Assembly: GCF_950023065.1 (NCBI RefSeq)
Contig: NC_088677.1
Span: 14,092,001 to 14,156,000 of the forward strand
Reading direction: 5' to 3'
Origin: Planococcus citri
Taxonomy: Eukaryota > Arthropoda > Insecta > Hemiptera > Pseudococcidae
DNA length: 64,000 bases
Below are positions 46,495-58,578 of the stretch, piece after piece. The notes beneath the pieces are model-generated. The model ran no database searches, was not told the origin of the DNA, and worked only from the letters and a program-made list of their open reading frames with translations. Numbering within the stretch: position 1 is the stretch's first letter; every line of letters starts with the position of its first letter. The translations under genes and the position numbers were made by a program.

Positions 46495-47732
46495 CAAGGG
46501 AACTACCTGAACCGGCAGAAACGAAAATGAACGAATCAAAGCTAGTTCGAAAGGAGACCACCTCAGGACCCCAAATCCAAAATTTGAAGTGCTGAAGTTG
46601 ATTTCTAGATTTTTGGTGAATTTTTGAAAATTGAAAAATCCGAAAAATTATTAATTAATACCAAAAATAGAAAATATTGATGAAAAATGGAATTTTCTCG
46701 GGAAGTGGCTCAGATGGTGTCCCTAACTCATTTACGGCTATCGAACTTCGTAAAACCTCAATTCCAGTCATTCTGGAGCCTCCAGCGATTTTTTATCATT
46801 TCTCCAGAATCTTGAAATTGCTGTGGAACGGCTAAAAATAAACTTTAGCACAAATAACTTTATTTGGGGCCTATGTGGGTTGCCTTTAACCATTTTTTGC
46901 GGTTGTCGCGAAAATCGGCGTCTGCCGGTTCAGATGTATATTTTTGGCCACTGGAAAAAAATGACAAAATTTGAAAATTTTAATGGATGCTCCAGAATGG
47001 TTGAAATGGAGGTTTTGCCTATTCGGAACGTCGAAAATCCCACATAGGCCCCAAGTAAAGTTATTTGTGCTAAAGTTTATTTTTAGCCGTTCCACAGCAA
47101 TTTTGCAATTTCAAGTTTCTGGAGAAATGATAAAAAATCGCTGGAGGCTCTAGAATGGTCGAAATGGAGGTTTCACCTATTCGGAACGTTGAGAATAGGT
47201 CAGAGCTCGATTTCGGATAGGTAGCATCGCAAAAGATGGAATATTCAACATTTTCAAATTTTGTCATTTTTTCCAGTGGTCAAAAACACACATCTGAACC
47301 GGCAGACGCCGATTTTCGCGACAACCGCAAAAAATGGTTAAAGGCAACCCACATAGGCCCCAAATAAAGTTATTTGTGCTAAAGTTTATTTTTAGCCGTT
47401 CCACAGCAATTTCAAGATTCTGGAGAAATGATAAAAAATCGCTGGAGGCTCCAGAATGACTGGAATTGAGGTTTTACGAAGTTCGATAGCCGTAAATGAG
47501 TTAGGGACACCATCTGAGCCACTTCCCGAGAAAATTCCATTTTTCATCAATATTTTCTATTTTTGGTATTAATTAATAATTTTTCGGATTTTTCAATTTT
47601 CAAAAATTCACCAAAAATCTAGAAATCAACTTCAGCACTTCAAATTTTGGATTTGGGGTCCTGAGGTGGTCTCCTTTCGATCTAGCTTTGATTCATTCAT
47701 TTTCGTTTCTGCCGGTTCAGGTAGTTCCCTTG
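46495..47732. mobile_element. Foldback element with CAAGGGAACTACC ends, TAA target
   Basis: Termini CAAGGGAACTACCTGAACCG and its reverse complement are flanked by TAA at 46492-46494 and 47733-47735. The arms reach about 490 bases each (46495-46981 and 47250-47732). The middle repeats part of the right arm again (CCGTTCCACAGCAATTT, TGGAGAAATGATAAAAAATC), so it has been internally rearranged. The frames starting MERLKINFSTNNF on both strands are repeat shadows. A TWA duplication fits PIF/Harbinger. Confidence 0.8.
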
Positions 47733-47739
47733 TAAGTTA

Positions 47740-48235
47740 CGTTTATGGGACTTTCCATAAATATTCTTGAAGACCTACGCAGGACTTTTCACAACGTTTC
47801 GTCAATTCGCCGAAAATTGACTATCTGACAATTTTAGCTAAAAAAAAAGTAATTTGTTGACAATTTCGGCAAACGGTATTTTTTGGCCGATCTTGTCATG
47901 ACCTACTGTTTGACGATTTTGGTTTGGATGTCATTAAGTATGCACATATATGAATGACAAAAATAGTTGAAATTATATAAAAACACGAAAATATATAACA
48001 AAGTCTATGAATGATGATCAAAACTTATGAAACTTGATTTAAAATTTGATTAAAATGCTGCCAAAATCGTGCCCAAAAAGGCACCTACCTATCGTCTTTT
48101 GGTTTTACTTGGGAGTTGGGACATGGTGCATAAGTTTCTATTGATAGATGTCACCCAACGCAATATTTGTGCCCAAAATTCTACTCTTTCGTGTACCCCC
48201 AAAAAACAAGTGACAAAATGAATGTCTGATCTAAC
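47740..48235. other. Non-coding interval
   Basis: AT-rich, without recognised coding or repeat structure. Confidence 0.4.
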
Positions 48236-48248
48236 GTATCCCTTGAGA

Positions 48249-48314
48249 GCTGACTTAACTGAGGAAACCTCCGGGTTCATGTCAGCACCCGGAGGTTTCC
48301 TAAACGATGTCAGC
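48249..48314. mobile_element. Hairpin MITE, copy 3
   Basis: GCTGACTTAACTGAGGAAAC and CCTCCGGGTT pair with ACCCGGAGGTTTCC and GATGTCAGC. Probable element ends are CCCTTGAG at about 48240 and CTTAAGGGG at about 48340, which are inverted relatives, giving about 105 bases in total. Confidence 0.75.
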
Positions 48315-48349
48315 ATAAAATCAAGTCACCGCTTAAGGGGTATTCAAGT

Positions 48350-49780
48350 TTGTTGATTTTTCATAACCGTCAAAATCATCCCTTCACTTTCGATTGTGTA
48401 CTTCTACGTCAAAAGGACCGCGTGAACGTGAAGCTTTCATGGACAATTTTTGTTTGTACGATGAAAATTTGCGAATTTATTGGTGGCTAATCGGCTTTTT
48501 TTTTAGTCACTTTGGTAAAAAAAAATGTTTCAAGTTACATTCAAACGTACATGGATTGGCTGAACGGATTTTCATTAAATCTGGAATGTAGCTTCTGCTC
48601 GTTATCAGTCAACGCAGCTTTGATGTCTGGTTCAATAATATTGCACAATTTAGGGTGCATCAGTGCTGTCCTAATCATATGTACTTTCACGTACGTCGTA
48701 CATACTACCTACTCGATCACAACTGCAATAGCAGACGCTGATTTTTATCTCGTAATACCCAAACCATTTGAAAAGTGCGAATTTTTCATATTTCCTCAGC
48801 TGAACCACTAGCTGTTCAAAATTTATATTTTATGATACTATTGTGCTCGGGTGAAAATTTAAAATAGGTAAAACATACAAAATTATCGTTTTTTCGTTAT
48901 TTGGACCAATTCGTTTGAAAAATTTTCGTTTCAGCAGTATTTTTACCTTCGTTTCGATAAAATAATCATTCACTATAGAGGGTTTTCGAAAAAATACCTG
49001 AAATGTCGATTTTTCATTTCGAAACATCTGGTTTTGCTCTCCTCTCCCTCCATCACAAATAAAAATAAATATAAACTCCCTCCTGTGATTTCATCCTGTA
49101 AACGTCACTGATGTTCAGCATAATTCAATTAATTTTGAATTTGTAGACTAAAATGGCATTTGTGATGATACGTCCTTCTCCCTCCCCAAATAACATGACT
49201 TAATCCATAAATTTTCGAAAAAATACTTTTTTGAGGGGGAATCGGTAGCAAAGAACAAAGATCATCTTTCCGTGAATATGAGGAGGGGTACAAAAGTTCA
49301 TGTTTGAAAGCAGGGCAAGAAAAAAGCAAGAAGTTTGTTTTTTTGGTTTCAGTGGTTACTGTGGTGAGTTTTTGAGATTCGTGTTTGACGCCGATAACAT
49401 GCCTACGATAAGCGACTGGTTTTTCTTATCTTGTGAATCGTTGGAGGGGGGGGGGGGAGAATATCGCTTTGCCTACCGATCGTACATCACTTTATCAATA
49501 GTAGTAGTGTAGTAGTAGACATTAGTAAACTCAAACTGTGCGTTCGTGACGTTAGAGTGTACAGTGTAAACTGTAAGTTAAGTAAGTTAAGTACATCCTG
49601 TGGATTTTGGTACGAAGTTAAGAGTTGATTTTTTTTTGCGAATTTTTGCTGTTTTCTATGGCAAACTAAATTAAATGTGCGTTATTTATCGTGTTTTTTC
49701 AAGATACGCCGAACAGTTAGTGAAAATCGCGAAATTTTAATTTGAGGAATGTGTATTTTTTTCAGCGGAAAAATTCGGTC
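48350..49780. other. Non-coding interval
   Basis: No supported gene. A G10-like run is near 49445, and there are short TAGTAGTAGTGTAGTAG and AAGTTAAGTAAGTTAAG repeats near 49498-49590. Confidence 0.4.
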
Positions 49781-49794
49781 GATTTTGGCGGAAT

Positions 49795-51960
49795 GAAAGT
49801 AATTTGATGGCAGGTGCGCAGTGTCAGCTGCCAAATTCGTATACCGAAATGCAGAAGAATGGTTTAAAGGAATGGAGCTGGTTGGACTTGTTAATCCGTT
49901 GGATATGAGTAAGGTTCGTAAATGATTATTGATAGGTATTGTTTTAAATCCGGAATTGTCTTTCCTGTTCGTACAGCAACGTTTTATTCTATTTGCGGGG
50001 AAAAAAATCCTCGCTGTTCTTTTGCATAACGATTTGTGTTCCCAGTCCCTTATTTTACGCGCTTATGAGCACCATAATTATTCCAGGTCGGTCGAAACTT
50101 TACCTCTCAGAGGTTCTGATAATGTGAGTGTGAAACTTGGCCTACATACTTGAATAACTATCTGTGGTATACAAGTATGTTTCTTTATTTCTTGTAATTA
50201 CCTTTTCTTGATTTTTGTCTTCTGTTTTAGTTACAAATTAACAACCCTGTAGAGGTTTTAGTGACCAACTTAACTATAGGATATGACCCTGCGAAAATTC
50301 GCAACAAGCTGAAACGTTTTTCGGAAAACTGCGGTGGTCGTGTTGGAATGATAACCAATCAAACTGCTACCATAAGTTTTTCAGCAATGGAATTTGCTAC
50401 TAGGTAAGTTTCGAAAGAATGCAATTATAAAATAAAAGTCGTATTTTGTAGGATACCTATCAGGTGAAGGGATTGAATGAAAATTGGTCATTCAGATTGT
50501 GTTTGGTTTTTTTCGGTTTTTGTTACGCATGTTTCGAAAATACGTATATTATGAAGGTCAAGTACGGGGTGGGTCAATGTTCAATGTTTTTTTTATGAAT
50601 AACATTCCCGTGTAAGCATGGACGTGAGAATTTGCGTGACTCACTGTTAGCTAAAATTGTAAAAATGTAATTTACGAAATTGCGCACAATTTCGAAACCT
50701 CGAAGGGAAAAAAAGAATCGAAATATTCAGTAATGCCGCAACCTGCTCAAGAGTTAACAAAGAAGAATTACTAATACGTGTCAAGTCGACTGTTGAACTT
50801 TTTAAAATGCATTTGCGACCGCGTTTTAAATTCCAAAATACCGCGTGATTAGTTTTACTTACATATTAAATTAAGTGAGTTTTATTTTTTTTTCACGAGT
50901 GAAACTTATCCATAATGGTTGGATTGTTTTTCTGGAGCTCAAAAGCGTATGAATAAGAAACGAGTTTTTGAAAAATTTATTAATTTTTCCACCAATTGTA
51001 TGTATTCATGTTATTTTGTTGTTTGTTTGTTTTTCAGTAGGGAAAAAGAATAACATTTGCGGAAACTTCGATCACATTGTGCCTAACCAGAAAATGTATC
51101 ATTGTCCGAATAACGAGAATTTTCTTATCGTTCCCAAATATCCGATCAATGATCAGAGGTATAAATAAGTTCCACTCAAGCAGGATTACGAGTATTTTAC
51201 AGTTTTATTTATGTGTTGAGTAACGCGTGTTCGTATTTTTATCCATCAGGAATTTCTTACGGTACGAAAGACCAGCTTCGTGAAACGGTCAACGTAGCGA
51301 TAACTACACTGTTCCTTATACAATTCAAGAGAATTTCCCTCATCCTAATAATTTACCACATGGAAGTTTCGAATTGTTTTGATACCGTTCATTGAATTTA
51401 GAAGTATACGATGGAAGGTGGTGGACAAGTTTTGGCTGCTTGCGACGTTACTGCCAAGTGTTTGCCTCAAGATCCGTATGTGATGGCCCAACGTAAGAAT
51501 ACTTTGTTTTTCTCTTTTTTTCGCTGTTACGATAACGCGATTGACGAATGTTTATTTTTTCAACGGAAAACTTTGATCGATTTTGGGAGAATGAAAGTAA
51601 TTTGATGGCAGGTGCGCAGTGTCAGCCAAATTCGTATATCGAAATGCAAAAGAACGGGTTACCGCAGATAACGATATTGAAAAGGAATGCAGCTGTACCT
51701 GTTAATCCGTTGGACTTGGATATGAATAAGGTACGTAAACGATTATTGATAGGTACTATTTTAAATCTGGATGAAAGAAATTAATATTTAATTTCGGTAC
51801 ACTCTTTCCTATTCGTACAGAGGTATTTTCATCCTATTTATACAAATCAAGCTACAATCAATCAATCTACTCAAACAAATGGACCGGTTGAATTACATGT
51901 AACGAACTTTGATTTTCAACGCGTTTGGTCAGATTTTGAATTTATCTGCTTCCGGCGGCG
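49795..51960 (+). pseudogene. MARF1-like gene fragment, copy B
   Basis: Exon-like pieces lie in order. One at 49795-49915 reads MAGAQCQLPNSYTEMQKNG. An RRM exon at about 50233-50402 reads NPVEVLVTNLTIGYDPAKIR then LKRFSENCGGRVGMI. A piece at 51030-51166 reads CGNFDHIVPNQKMYHCPNNE. Another at 51410-51492 reads MEGGGQVLAACDVTAKCLPQ. One at 51560-51730 reads MAGAQCQPNSYIEMQKNG then LPQITILKRN. The piece at 51823-51940 includes GPVELHVTNFDFQR, a second RRM start. RRM wording and order suggest the MARF1/limkain family, which represses transcripts in oocytes. The first exon is a broken duplicate of the fifth with its following intron. Frame continuity across the set is not preserved. Confidence 0.6.
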
Positions 51961-52379
51961 GAGGAGTCATTCTGTCTTCGTTGGAATTAATGGAATCTTC
52001 GGATCATGAATAAGACGAACTGTCGTCCTTTTTGGAGTCGGATTTAGGGGAAGTTTTCAACTGCTCTTCGTTCTGTAAACTTTCGCCCTATGTCATGGAT
52101 TTTTTTCTTTTTCAGATTCGCTGCAGATCGACGCTGTCGGCGCTCCTTGACTGCTTCAGAGTACCTTTCATTCGACTGTCGATATTATCGATATTTTCCG
52201 TTCGCTGATACACCGAAGTATTCGAAAATAAATGTAGGTAGAAAATTTAAAGACAATTTTTGACTATACGTTTATTTCATTCTAGGTTACGCTAATTCTC
52301 GGTAAATTAGTGTCAAACTTTCTATAAATTTGCGTTAATGAGTCGCTGATCACTTAAATTATTGTACCTTTTATGCCCG

Positions 52380-52990
52380 ACAGATTTTGATGCTGGACGA
52401 AACAGACAGTATATTAAACATGGGTTTCAAACCGCAGATCAGAAAAATCGTCGAAAGACACTCGATGCCAAAAATTGGCGAACGATAAACCCTTATGTTC
52501 TCTGCTACTTTCCCGAAGGGAATTCAGGTGCGTAGTACGTACTTGACGAATATCGATCGGCGATTAATTTTAGTACGACTGCATTAATTGACCTCTAATG
52601 GATAACTGTTGCGTTGTTGATAATAGATTTCAGCCCGAGATTTCTTCGATAATTATATATTCTTAGCGATTGTTCGTGTTGGTTCGACAAAAACGAGAAA
52701 AAAACCTGTTTATTAGATTTACTCGCCGCCCATAAATCCGATCAGCCGGGTAAGCAGATAACTTCTTGACGAGATTACATTTTCCAGACCTGATTACGTA
52801 TTGAAATAATTATGTTCTCAAATTAGCGGCCGATGCGTTGACATTGATCTTCGTAGAGATGAAAAAGGCGCATAATCGTTAGAAGAATTTATAATACACT
52901 GCGAGAGCTATTAGATTTGGAAGAACAACCATCTTGGTGGCGACCGCTGTTGCGACTGGCAGTCTTGATATACCGCACGTCACAATCCGT
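52380..52990 (+). pseudogene. DDX3/Belle-like DEAD-box helicase pseudogene fragment
   Basis: After a TTTTATGCCCGACAG acceptor region the frame reads ILMLDETDSILNMGFKPQIR and KIVERHSMPKIGER, then a TAA stop, then TLMFSATFPKGIQ. The DEAD box appears as DETD and the SAT motif is kept. The next exon (about 52628) reads ARDFFDNYIFLAIVRVGST, then shifts frame to CLLDLLAAHKSDQP after losing some twenty residues. Further pieces are LTLIFVEMKKAH (52838) and ILVATAVATGSLDIPHV (52930-52980), with the segment between missing. The family comprises RNA helicases close to DDX3 and Vasa. Introns remain, so it came from genomic DNA. Confidence 0.85.
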
Positions 52991-52999
52991 CGTCGAGTG

Positions 53000-55320
53000 T
53001 TGAACAAAAAAGTGGTTCATCCAAGGCTGCTGCGGTCGTTTGTTACCGTAAGTGTAATAAAAGGAGTGAAATTGCACACTGCACAGTGGGAAAATGGTGC
53101 AACTTGGTCCGTTGTTCGCTTCGTCTTTCAGAATTCAAAGATGACGCGTGTATCAGAGCCGAACCTACAGATAACGTTTCCTAGCAGCCTCCGAAAGAGG
53201 TGGAATTTTCGATCGACAAGACCGCTAAACAAATAATCGAATCCTGCAAGTAAGTCGCGAGTCGTATCTGCGTCCGGGACGACCGCTTACTCGTACTGAT
53301 AATCGCAATCGCCTACTCACTTACAGGGGTAAAAGTCTAAATGGGGTATCCGAACTGCAGTGCCTTCGCCACCGGATCCTCCGCCTTCAACATCAACTAA
53401 AGAACAACTACCTCAGACTGTGTTGATATTCATACATAATAAAAAAACAAGCGTTTAGTCCGCAGCTGCAAGCATTCTGCTAGAAACATCCAACACCGAT
53501 TGTTCGGGAGCATCGCTGCTGCTGTAAACTTAGGTTTGTACGCTCTCATACTCGTACTCGTATTCTGTCGTGCGAGCTATTTTTAAAATGTGTAAATGTC
53601 GACGCGCAGATTTGGGATTATTGTCGACCAAAAGTCTGGTTGAAGCGAATCCCAATCATTTGATCAAAGTACGAACGCAAGTACAGCAAAGCGGTGACGA
53701 AAATTGGAATCAGTCACACGCTCGTAATGGCTGGGCTTGTATTAGCCATCGATCGCACACAACTATAGCCAAAATATGCTCAGTATCAAGCGTCTAGTTT
53801 TCAAGATTCGTTGAAGGTACGAGTATACGAATACATATGTGTAAAAACCAGCGATAGCCGATTGTGTTTCGAATGCGTTTGTTTTCTTTTCTTTTGTTTT
53901 GTTGTAGGAGAAACGAGAGACGCATTCGTCCAATGCGCAAGGTAGCTCTAACAATTTATCAGACTTGATTCCAAAGATTCGACGGGTAATTTGAAAAGAA
54001 AAAAAGGCCCCTCCAATTTTGTAAGTGTTCTGCCCAGTGTCGAATCTCAGTCATAACACAAACGCAATGCAATGTCGATGATATGTATTTTCGCTTCGCG
54101 CTTTTCACAGAGCGTACCCGGTATCAAACCGCATCAAGGTTCGAAAATGCTAACTTTGTTGCGCCTTTCGCTTGTACATATGTGTGGCTTTTTTAAAACA
54201 AAATTGTGGGAACGCTTTATCTTTTTTTGCCCAAATTTCAATTTTTCACCTTTTTTTCAATCGCATCTCAAAATTTTCCAAATCATCTTCTAGAATTTTT
54301 ATTTTTTCTCTAAACTTTTTTCAAGTTCCACTTCTTGCGACTTGAATTAATTTTTACCCATCCCTCCTCCACTCGTCAATTTTTCCGTGGAAACGAGGAG
54401 AAATTTCCTGCAGCGAATACAGATGTTCTCTTTTCATAATTTTAATCTTCAAAAATACTTTTCGTGCGTATTCATATTGCAGGTACATGTGTATGGTTTT
54501 CATTGAAAATGGTTGTGTTCCTTTGAAAAATATTGATACTTCACCCCCCTCGCCCATGATACTCGTAAGATGATGAATTTTGAGATACCTTCAGGTTAAG
54601 AATGAGTATGTTTATGATTATTCTCAAAAATCTCAAAAAAATGACGCTTCACGATAGTTGAAATTGGAGATTTGGCGCCGCAATGTGCCACTTATTATTG
54701 ATGTAGAATTCGTAAAATCGAAAATACCTATTTTCACACTTAAGAATTAATAACTTAGGGCCTTTAAATCTCAAGAGTAGGCAACCGTGCTTACGTGTAT
54801 TCACGTTGGGTTGCGTACGTTACTGATACAAAGGAACTATCGAAATGATGTGAAGGTGTTCATCGCTTCGTGCTCTCTGATCCGGTTATTGATTCCTACC
54901 AGGGCAATTCAAAATAAACTTTGTAGTGATGATTCATTAGAAGAATTTTCATCGGGTTTTAAACTTCACTTTGGAATTGTTGTTGACATTCTTGATTACT
55001 GGACAGGTACTAAGTGTGCAGGAAGCTCGTCGCATAGTTTTGAACAATTTTCAAAATCACATAAATATTTCAATTCTTTTGACGACAGTCACGTAACTGT
55101 GTATTTGGTTATTCGATGAAACCTTGACTGTACGTGTGTACATTTTCATATTGTTTATTCAGCTGTGTAATTACTGTTATATTGCGGTACATTTGAAATA
55201 CTCTTTCTTGCAAATTGATTATGTGATTTTGTTTTTCTATTAGCGAGTTATGAATTTTAAATATGAGTTTTCTATCATCCTTAGAACGTACCAAGTTTGG
55301 TTTTTATTGACATTATTTTT
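53000..55320 (+). other. Interval with unassigned exon-like pieces
   Basis: Plus-strand stretches such as KEVEFSIDKTAKQIIESC (near 53195) and VPSPPDPPPSTSTKEQLPQT (near 53361) are higher in GC and bounded by AG or GTAAGT-like sites, suggesting more gene remnants between the helicase and vigilin fragments. I do not recognise them. The 110-codon frame at 54787-55119 has no motif. Confidence 0.35.
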
Positions 55321-55330
55321 TTCAATTTCA

Positions 55331-57762
55331 GGCAAATATCTCAATCAGCACCCCTAAAGATCAGCATCGTTGGATTTTGGATCAAAAAGGACGAAAATTG
55401 AAGGATTTGGATAAAAATACCGGAACCAAAATAAGCATACTGAGTATTAACGATTCGTCTGATGAAATCGCCGTCGTTGAAAATCGAGAAAGTATCGAAA
55501 AAGCGGTTCACGAAATTCGTGTCATTTCCGATGAACAGGTACGCAGAATATTCTGTGCTTTTGGTAGTTTTGGTAGAGATTGGTGACATTAATGGAATTC
55601 ATCTCGAAAATAGTGAATACATTAATTTAATCAATGATAACGGTGTTAGTAATGTTATCAATTTTGGTTAAATTATCTGTTCGCACTTATCGTCGGGCAA
55701 AGGTCATGACAAAAATTTTAATCGAGAATTTAAATTCGTGGTTGTTTGAAAACAATTTCATATTTTTCTAATTTCAGTCTAAGAAAGCATTTGTCAGAGT
55801 AAGCGTTCCGAAAATCTATCATCCCTTCGTTACCGGCGCGAATAACGAGAAAATCAATCAACTGAGTCACGAAACGAATACCAGGATCAATGTACCTCCG
55901 CCTTCCGTCGATAACACCGAAATAACCATAACTGGAGAAAAAGAAGGAGTATTGAATGCGAAAAATCGAATCATGCAGATATATCAAGATATGGTAGCTA
56001 CACGTCTCGAATACACCGTATATTGGACCATTTTACTCGAGTTAAATTTATTCACGAGCTTCGTGTTTTTTTAATAGGAAAAAAATTGTAAAAATATCAG
56101 CGTCGAAGTACCGAAATGGCAACACAAATACGTAATCGGACACAACGGCTCAACTATGGCTGAAATCTTGTAAGAAACTGGCGTTAGTGTAGAAGTACCT
56201 GCGGCTGACGTCGTCGATGACACCATCACTTTACGTGCACCGTGCCAAGTTCTTGGAGATGGTACTATTAATTTTCTTACTTGGATAAAAAACTGCAATT
56301 TCTCTATCCTCGTTGATAATGGTTAGACGGATGCTCCTTTGTTGAAATTCATGTTTAGATGAAACTTTTCCACAGCTTTAGGCTACTTTGCCATTAATCA
56401 CACAAAAATTCTGCGCTTTAATATAAAGCTGTTAGAATCGTAAGCCCTATTCATTTTTTTGAACTGACTGCGCTGCTTTTTTCAGCATTGGGGTTACGTT
56501 ATGGTTGTCAAAATTGCCGAGTCTCGTTTCTTGGCAAAAATTGCTAGAAAAAATTGTCGTTTTATTTTTTGTCAATAATTCTCGAAAATTAAACGCCCCT
56601 TTAAAAAAATGTTGTCAAAAATTCTAGCTTTTTCAAAAATTTATGACAATTTTCTTCTTTTTTTTTTAGCAAAACAGCTAAAAGGTATTATCATTTTTGT
56701 TTAATTCCAAAAAAATCTCAGTTTTGTCCAAAAATTACCCAGCAGTCTCGCTTTTTTTCCAACAATAATTGTTGTTTTTTTTTTGCAGAAATAGCAAAAA
56801 GTTTCTGTTTGTTGCCAAGAGCCATGTATTAAATTTCTTCTTTTTTTTCTACAGATAATTATCAGCAAAATGGGATTTCTGAAATCAACGGACACGCTGA
56901 CGATAAAGATCAGGCTAAGCCTTGCGACACTGTTTATATTACAGTTAAACCAGAAAATTGCGAGAGTGCTAAGCGCAGAGTCTTCTACATATTGTTCCAA
57001 TTACTTTAGAGGTAAATTTCAACATTGAATAGTGCTAACATGGTTTAAATACATATATTTATTTTAAATGTTTAATTTTTTTCAGCTATATCTTATAGCT
57101 ATCACGGTTTGATTATTGGACCTAGCGGGAAATTGATCCGCAAAATTATCAATGCGCATGACTGACGTTCAAGTGGACGTCCCTCAGATAGACATGAAAT
57201 TAGATTTAATTGAAGTAAGTGTTTCTCTCACAGATACAGCGAAGAAGTCAACATAGATCGTCGCGTTCACCCTAGAATAATCGGAGCTAAAGGTCGACAA
57301 ATCAGGAAGATAATGGAAGAGTTCGACGTTGAGATCAGATTCCCTCGCAATACAGATGCTGATCCCGATACCGCTGTGATATTCGCCGACGAAGATAAGG
57401 TCGCTGATTGTAAAGATCATCTGTTCACTTCGCAAGACGACTCTGTAAGTTTATGAAAATAATTTCACGTAAGACTGCTCGTATTAAATACTAAAATTCA
57501 TACGGGTTTACAGTTTCAAAACGTTCATGATGACGTGAAAGCGCCGAGTACATCGGATATGATATTCGACGGCGGAAATACTCGTAATAAACCTGACGAA
57601 GCCGGGTTCGTCGTGAAAAATGCCCATTTGGATCAAAAAGCACCAGATATGAGTAGTATTGCGGAGTTTCCGTATTTTGAAGCCGTCGATAGTAGTACAA
57701 CTTCCGCTCAGTTAGGGTCCGAATCGAAACCTACTTGGGGGCAACGGCGTCAAGTGCCTTAG
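55331..57762 (+). pseudogene. Vigilin-like multi-KH protein pseudogene (internally deleted)
   Basis: Exons read ISTPKDQHRWILDQKGRKLK (55335-55538), VSVPKIYHPFVTGANNEKIN then TRINVPPPSVDNTEI (55778-55993), and ISVEVPKWQHKYVIGHNGST (56078-56262, with a TAA stop in EIL-stop-ETG). A KH12-type piece is at 56855-57000, SYHGLIIGPSGKLIRKI at 57087-57180 with a frame break, and VNIDRRVHPRIIGAKGRQIR then KIMEEFDVEIRFPR at 57230-57445. The C-terminal tail is KAPDMSSIAEFPYFE and KPTWGQRR, ending at 57762. Order and wording match vigilin (HDLBP), a 14-KH RNA-binding protein. Roughly KH4 to KH11 are missing between 56263 and 56855. Intron edges and a 3' UTR with AATAAA near 57912 are retained. Confidence 0.88.
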
Positions 57763-58575
57763 TGCCTTTTTCTTAAATTAGGGTCCTTTTTTCTTTTTTT
57801 TTAAATTATAAATTTAATAATTTAATGCATAATTACTTCCATTTTAAAGATAGTATTGTTGAATCTTGAAAAATGAAAATATGATTGCTTTTTTCATTTC
57901 TTTTCTCTGTGAAATAAATTAGTCATTCGTTGCATTTGACGTAGTGTAATTTTACGACCATGTATTTCATGACCTGAATATTTGTTTTCTGTTTGATGTA
58001 TTTTTTAAAATGAGTTCATTATTGATATAATTATGCAATGTTTCCTATGATCGTTCGAGCACGCCATTTTTGATATTTCATTTCCTCAGAATATTGTTTA
58101 GTACGTTTTGTTCTCTCTGCATTTTTTTTTTTTTTTTTTTTTTTTTGTTAAAGAATCTTGAATGATGGCAATGGCATGTTGAAAAAAGAAAATAAACAAA
58201 ACATGTTTTTGATTTAATAAAAAGGTACTTACTTACTTACTTACTTTAGTGTGAATAGATTAAGATGCGAGAAGTGATTATGGGATGCAGGTTTGCAGTG
58301 CTGAATTATTCTTCTTTGCCCAGCGGTAAATGAATATTTTACGATTCTTTTTATTAAATTGGTGGTGGTCGCTTGAGATTCCTACTTTACGACTTGCATA
58401 GTGGTTTTGTATTTTAAACGTAGTTAGTTTTCCGTGATGAATCGTTTGTATGCCTGCAAATTATGCGAAAAATTGAAACAATGCTGCAAAATCGGTTAAA
58501 ATAGAGCTCTTTGGGTTAAAATTATATTTGATTTTGAAATGCAGTGTCTGTAGGGCTATGCTGAGCCGACACGAG
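57763..58575 (+). other. 3' flank of the vigilin-like copy
   Basis: AT-rich, with AATAAA words near 57912 and 58190, a long poly-T run at 58123-58146 and an ACTT microsatellite at about 58227-58248. No further gene was seen. Confidence 0.5.
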
Positions 58576-58578
58576 GGT

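Noticed and set aside
46823..47267. Frames beginning MERLKINFSTNNF on both strands
   Set aside because: Arms of the TAA-flanked foldback; no protein family.
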